Assembly: GCF_000376785.1 (NCBI RefSeq)
Contig: NZ_AQXX01000126.1
Coordinates: 1 to 64,000 of the forward strand
Reading direction: 5' to 3'
Origin: Hahella ganghwensis DSM 17046
Lineage (GTDB): Bacteria; Pseudomonadota; Gammaproteobacteria; Pseudomonadales; Oleiphilaceae
Length of the DNA stretch: 64,000 bases
The notes under the pieces are model-generated. The model saw only the letters and a list, made by a program, of their open reading frames with translations. It searched no databases and was not told where the DNA came from. The position numbers were made by a program, and so were the translations under genes. This document shows, in pieces, positions 62,240-64,000 of this stretch (the stretch's first letter is position 1; each line of letters opens with the position of its first letter).

Positions 62240-63868
62240 ATGAGCAAACTGTTTAAGACATACCAGAAGAAGAAGTTCCTGATAGTAGACGACTTCGATA
62301 ATTTCATTTTTTCCATGAAACAGATGCTCAGGCGACTCGGTGCCGAAAATATCGAGAGCGCAAGGAACGGTCGGGAAGCGATTCAGAGATGTATCGCCAA
62401 CCACTATGACATTGTGTTCTGCGACTACAACATGGGCGACAATAAAAACGGTCAACAGGTTCTGGAAGAGCTTCGATATCGAAAGCTTCTGAAGAATACC
62501 GATATTTTTTTCCTGGTCAGCGCAGAAACAGCCAAAGAAATGGTCATGGGGGCGCTGGAATATCAACCGGACGGCTACATCACCAAGCCCATCACTCAAT
62601 CCCTGCTGGAAAACCGTCTGGACCGCCTAGTAGATCAGAAAGAGACGCTTCAGGATGTCTATCGGGCCATGGACCAGGAAGACTTTACAAAAGCCATCAG
62701 CCTGTGTAACCAGCACCTGAAAAACAACAGTAAATATCGCTCACTCATTCTAAAGTTACAGGCCAGTCTTTTTTTCATCAGTGGTGACTATGCCCACGCC
62801 AAAAAGCTTTATGAAGACATTATTGCCAAGCGGCCTCTGGACTGGGCCAGACTTGGCCTGGGCAAAGTACTCGTTCAGGAAGGCAATCCCAAAGAAGCCT
62901 GCGAAGTTTTTGAATATTTAATTCAGGAGCAGCCGGAACTCACTGAAGCCTATGACTGGCTGGCCAAAGCTCAGAAGCAGCTAGGCAAGAACCAACAAGC
63001 CCAGACCACGCTTGAATCGGCCGTTTCCATTTCACCAAGAGCCCTGCTCAGACAAAAAGAGCTGGCGCAGATTAGCCATACAAATCACGATCTGGCAACA
63101 GCGGCCAAGGCCTATCGGCACTCCAGCAAACTCAGTGAGAATTCCTGCTATGAGACTCCCGAACTGCATTTAGACTATGTTCGCTGCCTTTCCGACTACT
63201 CTCAGGGAGATAACTCACCGGAAGGGCAAAAACTTGCTGACGAAGCCAGCCGGGCACTAACCAAAATCCGCGAAAAGTATAAAGATGAGAAACAGGTTCA
63301 GTTGCAATCCCGACTAGTGGAAGCGAGAGTTCTTGCCGGACAGAATAAAGACAGCGACAGTAAAAAGATTCTTCAAACTGCGCAAAAACTTTACGAAACA
63401 ATGGAAGAGACGACGCCGGAACTGACCCTCGAAATGGCAGAAACGCTGTACGCACTTGACGATTCAGATCAAGCCGGAAGCCTCCTGCGTAAACTCGCAG
63501 AGGAGCACCCTGAAAACGCGCAATTACTGCATCGGATTGAAGAACTCCAGGATGAACCTGTCAGCCTCAAACAACGCATCAAGGCCCGGGAATTTAACCG
63601 TGAAGGTATTCAGCACTACGAAAAAGGTGATTTCGGCTCAGCCCTGGAAGCTTTCAAAAATGCCATGGAAATCACTCCTCTGCATGTCGGACTAAACTTA
63701 AACCTGCTGCAGACGATTATTAAGCTTCACAGCCGGAAACCAAGCCAGGACCCTGAGATCAGCCGATTACTGAAAATGTGCTTTGACCGTCTGTCCGCAT
63801 TGACTCCCGATCATCGCCAATACAGGCGCTACCAGCACTTACTTGAGCGATATAAGGCCAATTCCTGA
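62240..63868 (+). CDS. Response regulator receiver protein with TPR repeats
   Basis: 542 residues. Receiver domain (10-130): acidic pocket Asp17-Asp18 in LIVDDF, phospho-acceptor Asp62 in VFCDYNMG, and lysine in YITKPI. The rest (140-540) is a run of TPR units (e.g. YAHAKKLYEDIIAKRPLDWARLGLGKVLVQEGN). No DNA-binding domain, so output is by protein contact. AAGGAATT before the ATG. Followed after 75 bases by a probable histidine kinase gene, which could be its partner. Link to the T6SS is by position only. Confidence 0.9.
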   Translation: MSKLFKTYQKKKFLIVDDFDNFIFSMKQMLRRLGAENIESARNGREAIQRCIANHYDIVFCDYNMGDNKNGQQVLEELRYRKLLKNTDIFFLVSAETAKEMVMGALEYQPDGYITKPITQSLLENRLDRLVDQKETLQDVYRAMDQEDFTKAISLCNQHLKNNSKYRSLILKLQASLFFISGDYAHAKKLYEDIIAKRPLDWARLGLGKVLVQEGNPKEACEVFEYLIQEQPELTEAYDWLAKAQKQLGKNQQAQTTLESAVSISPRALLRQKELAQISHTNHDLATAAKAYRHSSKLSENSCYETPELHLDYVRCLSDYSQGDNSPEGQKLADEASRALTKIREKYKDEKQVQLQSRLVEARVLAGQNKDSDSKKILQTAQKLYETMEETTPELTLEMAETLYALDDSDQAGSLLRKLAEEHPENAQLLHRIEELQDEPVSLKQRIKAREFNREGIQHYEKGDFGSALEAFKNAMEITPLHVGLNLNLLQTIIKLHSRKPSQDPEISRLLKMCFDRLSALTPDHRQYRRYQHLLERYKANS

Positions 63869-63943
63869 AAATCGACGGCAATAAACTATAGTGTCACGAA
63901 CCGAGAACAAACCGAAGTAACCTGACAGATAAGTGGTCCCAAT

Positions 63944-64000
63944 ATGCCTGACAACGCCAACCCCCTAGACTTCAACTTCATCATGGCCTCCAGTGTCCAT
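63944..64000 (+). CDS. Probable sensor histidine kinase, start only
   Basis: Nineteen codons from ATG at 63944 to the window end: MPDNANPLDFNFIMASSVH. A short leader ending in SSVH, where the next residues in many sensor kinases are Asp-Met-Lys-Asn, suggests a DHp phosphoacceptor helix with no N-terminal sensor domain. It follows the REC-TPR gene in the same direction. The call depends on sequence beyond the edge. Confidence 0.45.
   Translation, partial: MPDNANPLDFNFIMASSVH

Noticed and set aside
62123-62599. Minus-strand frame of 158 codons
   Set aside because: Antisense to the receiver domain of the REC-TPR gene, whose motifs are complete.

Overview
The window reads as chromosomal DNA of a marine-type gammaproteobacterium (Oceanospirillales/Hahella- or Endozoicomonas-like; genus not fixed). 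The basis is a RapA of gammaproteobacterial type, an aminoethylphosphonate (AEP) uptake and degradation operon, and a large type VI secretion (T6SS) region with Ser/Thr-phosphorylation control. Base composition looks moderate over most of the window and visibly more AT-rich between about 33.4 and 44 kb, the effector/immunity island. No rRNA, tRNA or CRISPR array was seen.

Layout. (1) 1-11.3 kb: the 5' part of an IS3-type transposase gene at the left edge, then a DUF6624 protein, rapA, a membrane protein, a YkgJ-type Cys-cluster protein, a YigZ/IMPACT protein, an M48 lipoprotein protease, a long FabG-like reductase, a YitT protein, a GFA-fold protein and a sterol-desaturase-family hydroxylase. 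(2) 11.6-15.0 kb: a T6SS accessory cassette (DUF6484, DUF4150 PAAR-like, DUF2169, TIGR02270 HEAT protein) without an adjacent effector. (3) 15.1-24.8 kb: the phosphonate locus. A Pho-box promoter and a TGG-N6-CCA site precede a GntR/UTRA regulator. Next come a three-gene AEP ABC transporter, phnW, phnX, an EamA-type membrane protein and a HAD phosphatase. A convergent pair encodes a PhnZ-like HD oxygenase and an SMR transporter. (4) 25-31.2 kb: a DASS symporter, a periplasmic solute-binding protein, a lipoprotein, a glycosyltransferase and an autotransporter. (5) 31.4-44 kb: T6SS effector island. The minus-strand unit is vgrG, AHH nuclease, Imm11-type immunity, a decayed ORF, an Imm49-like protein and a degenerate ketoacyl-synthase-like protein. 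The plus-strand unit is a large polymorphic toxin with an unrecognised C-terminal domain, followed by a train of small, mostly unrecognised genes that looks like an immunity array. A DUF4291 gene closes the island. (6) 44-64 kb: T6SS structural and regulatory genes: tagH-tssJ-tssK-tssL-tssM-tagF-pppA and a small membrane protein on the minus strand, hcp on the plus strand, then a LysM/TPR lipoprotein, the kinase ppkA, a LysM-like/polysaccharide deacetylase lipoprotein and a TPR lipoprotein on the minus strand. At the right edge are a REC-TPR response regulator and the start of a probable histidine kinase.

How the parts work together. The AEP genes can import AEP, transaminate it to phosphonoacetaldehyde and hydrolyse that to acetaldehyde and phosphate. 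The promoter sites suggest control by both phosphate starvation (PhoB) and substrate (GntR). The T6SS part has the membrane complex (TssJLM), baseplate subunit TssK, tube (Hcp), spike (VgrG) and the kinase-phosphatase-FHA-TagF switch. tssA, B, C, E, F, G and clpV are not in the window, so the system must be split or extend outside it.

Best candidates for something undescribed: the 37.6-43.4 kb toxin with its duplicated immunity-like genes, and the Imm49-like/ketoacyl-synthase-like pair next to vgrG, where the synthase fold has lost its catalytic cysteine region.
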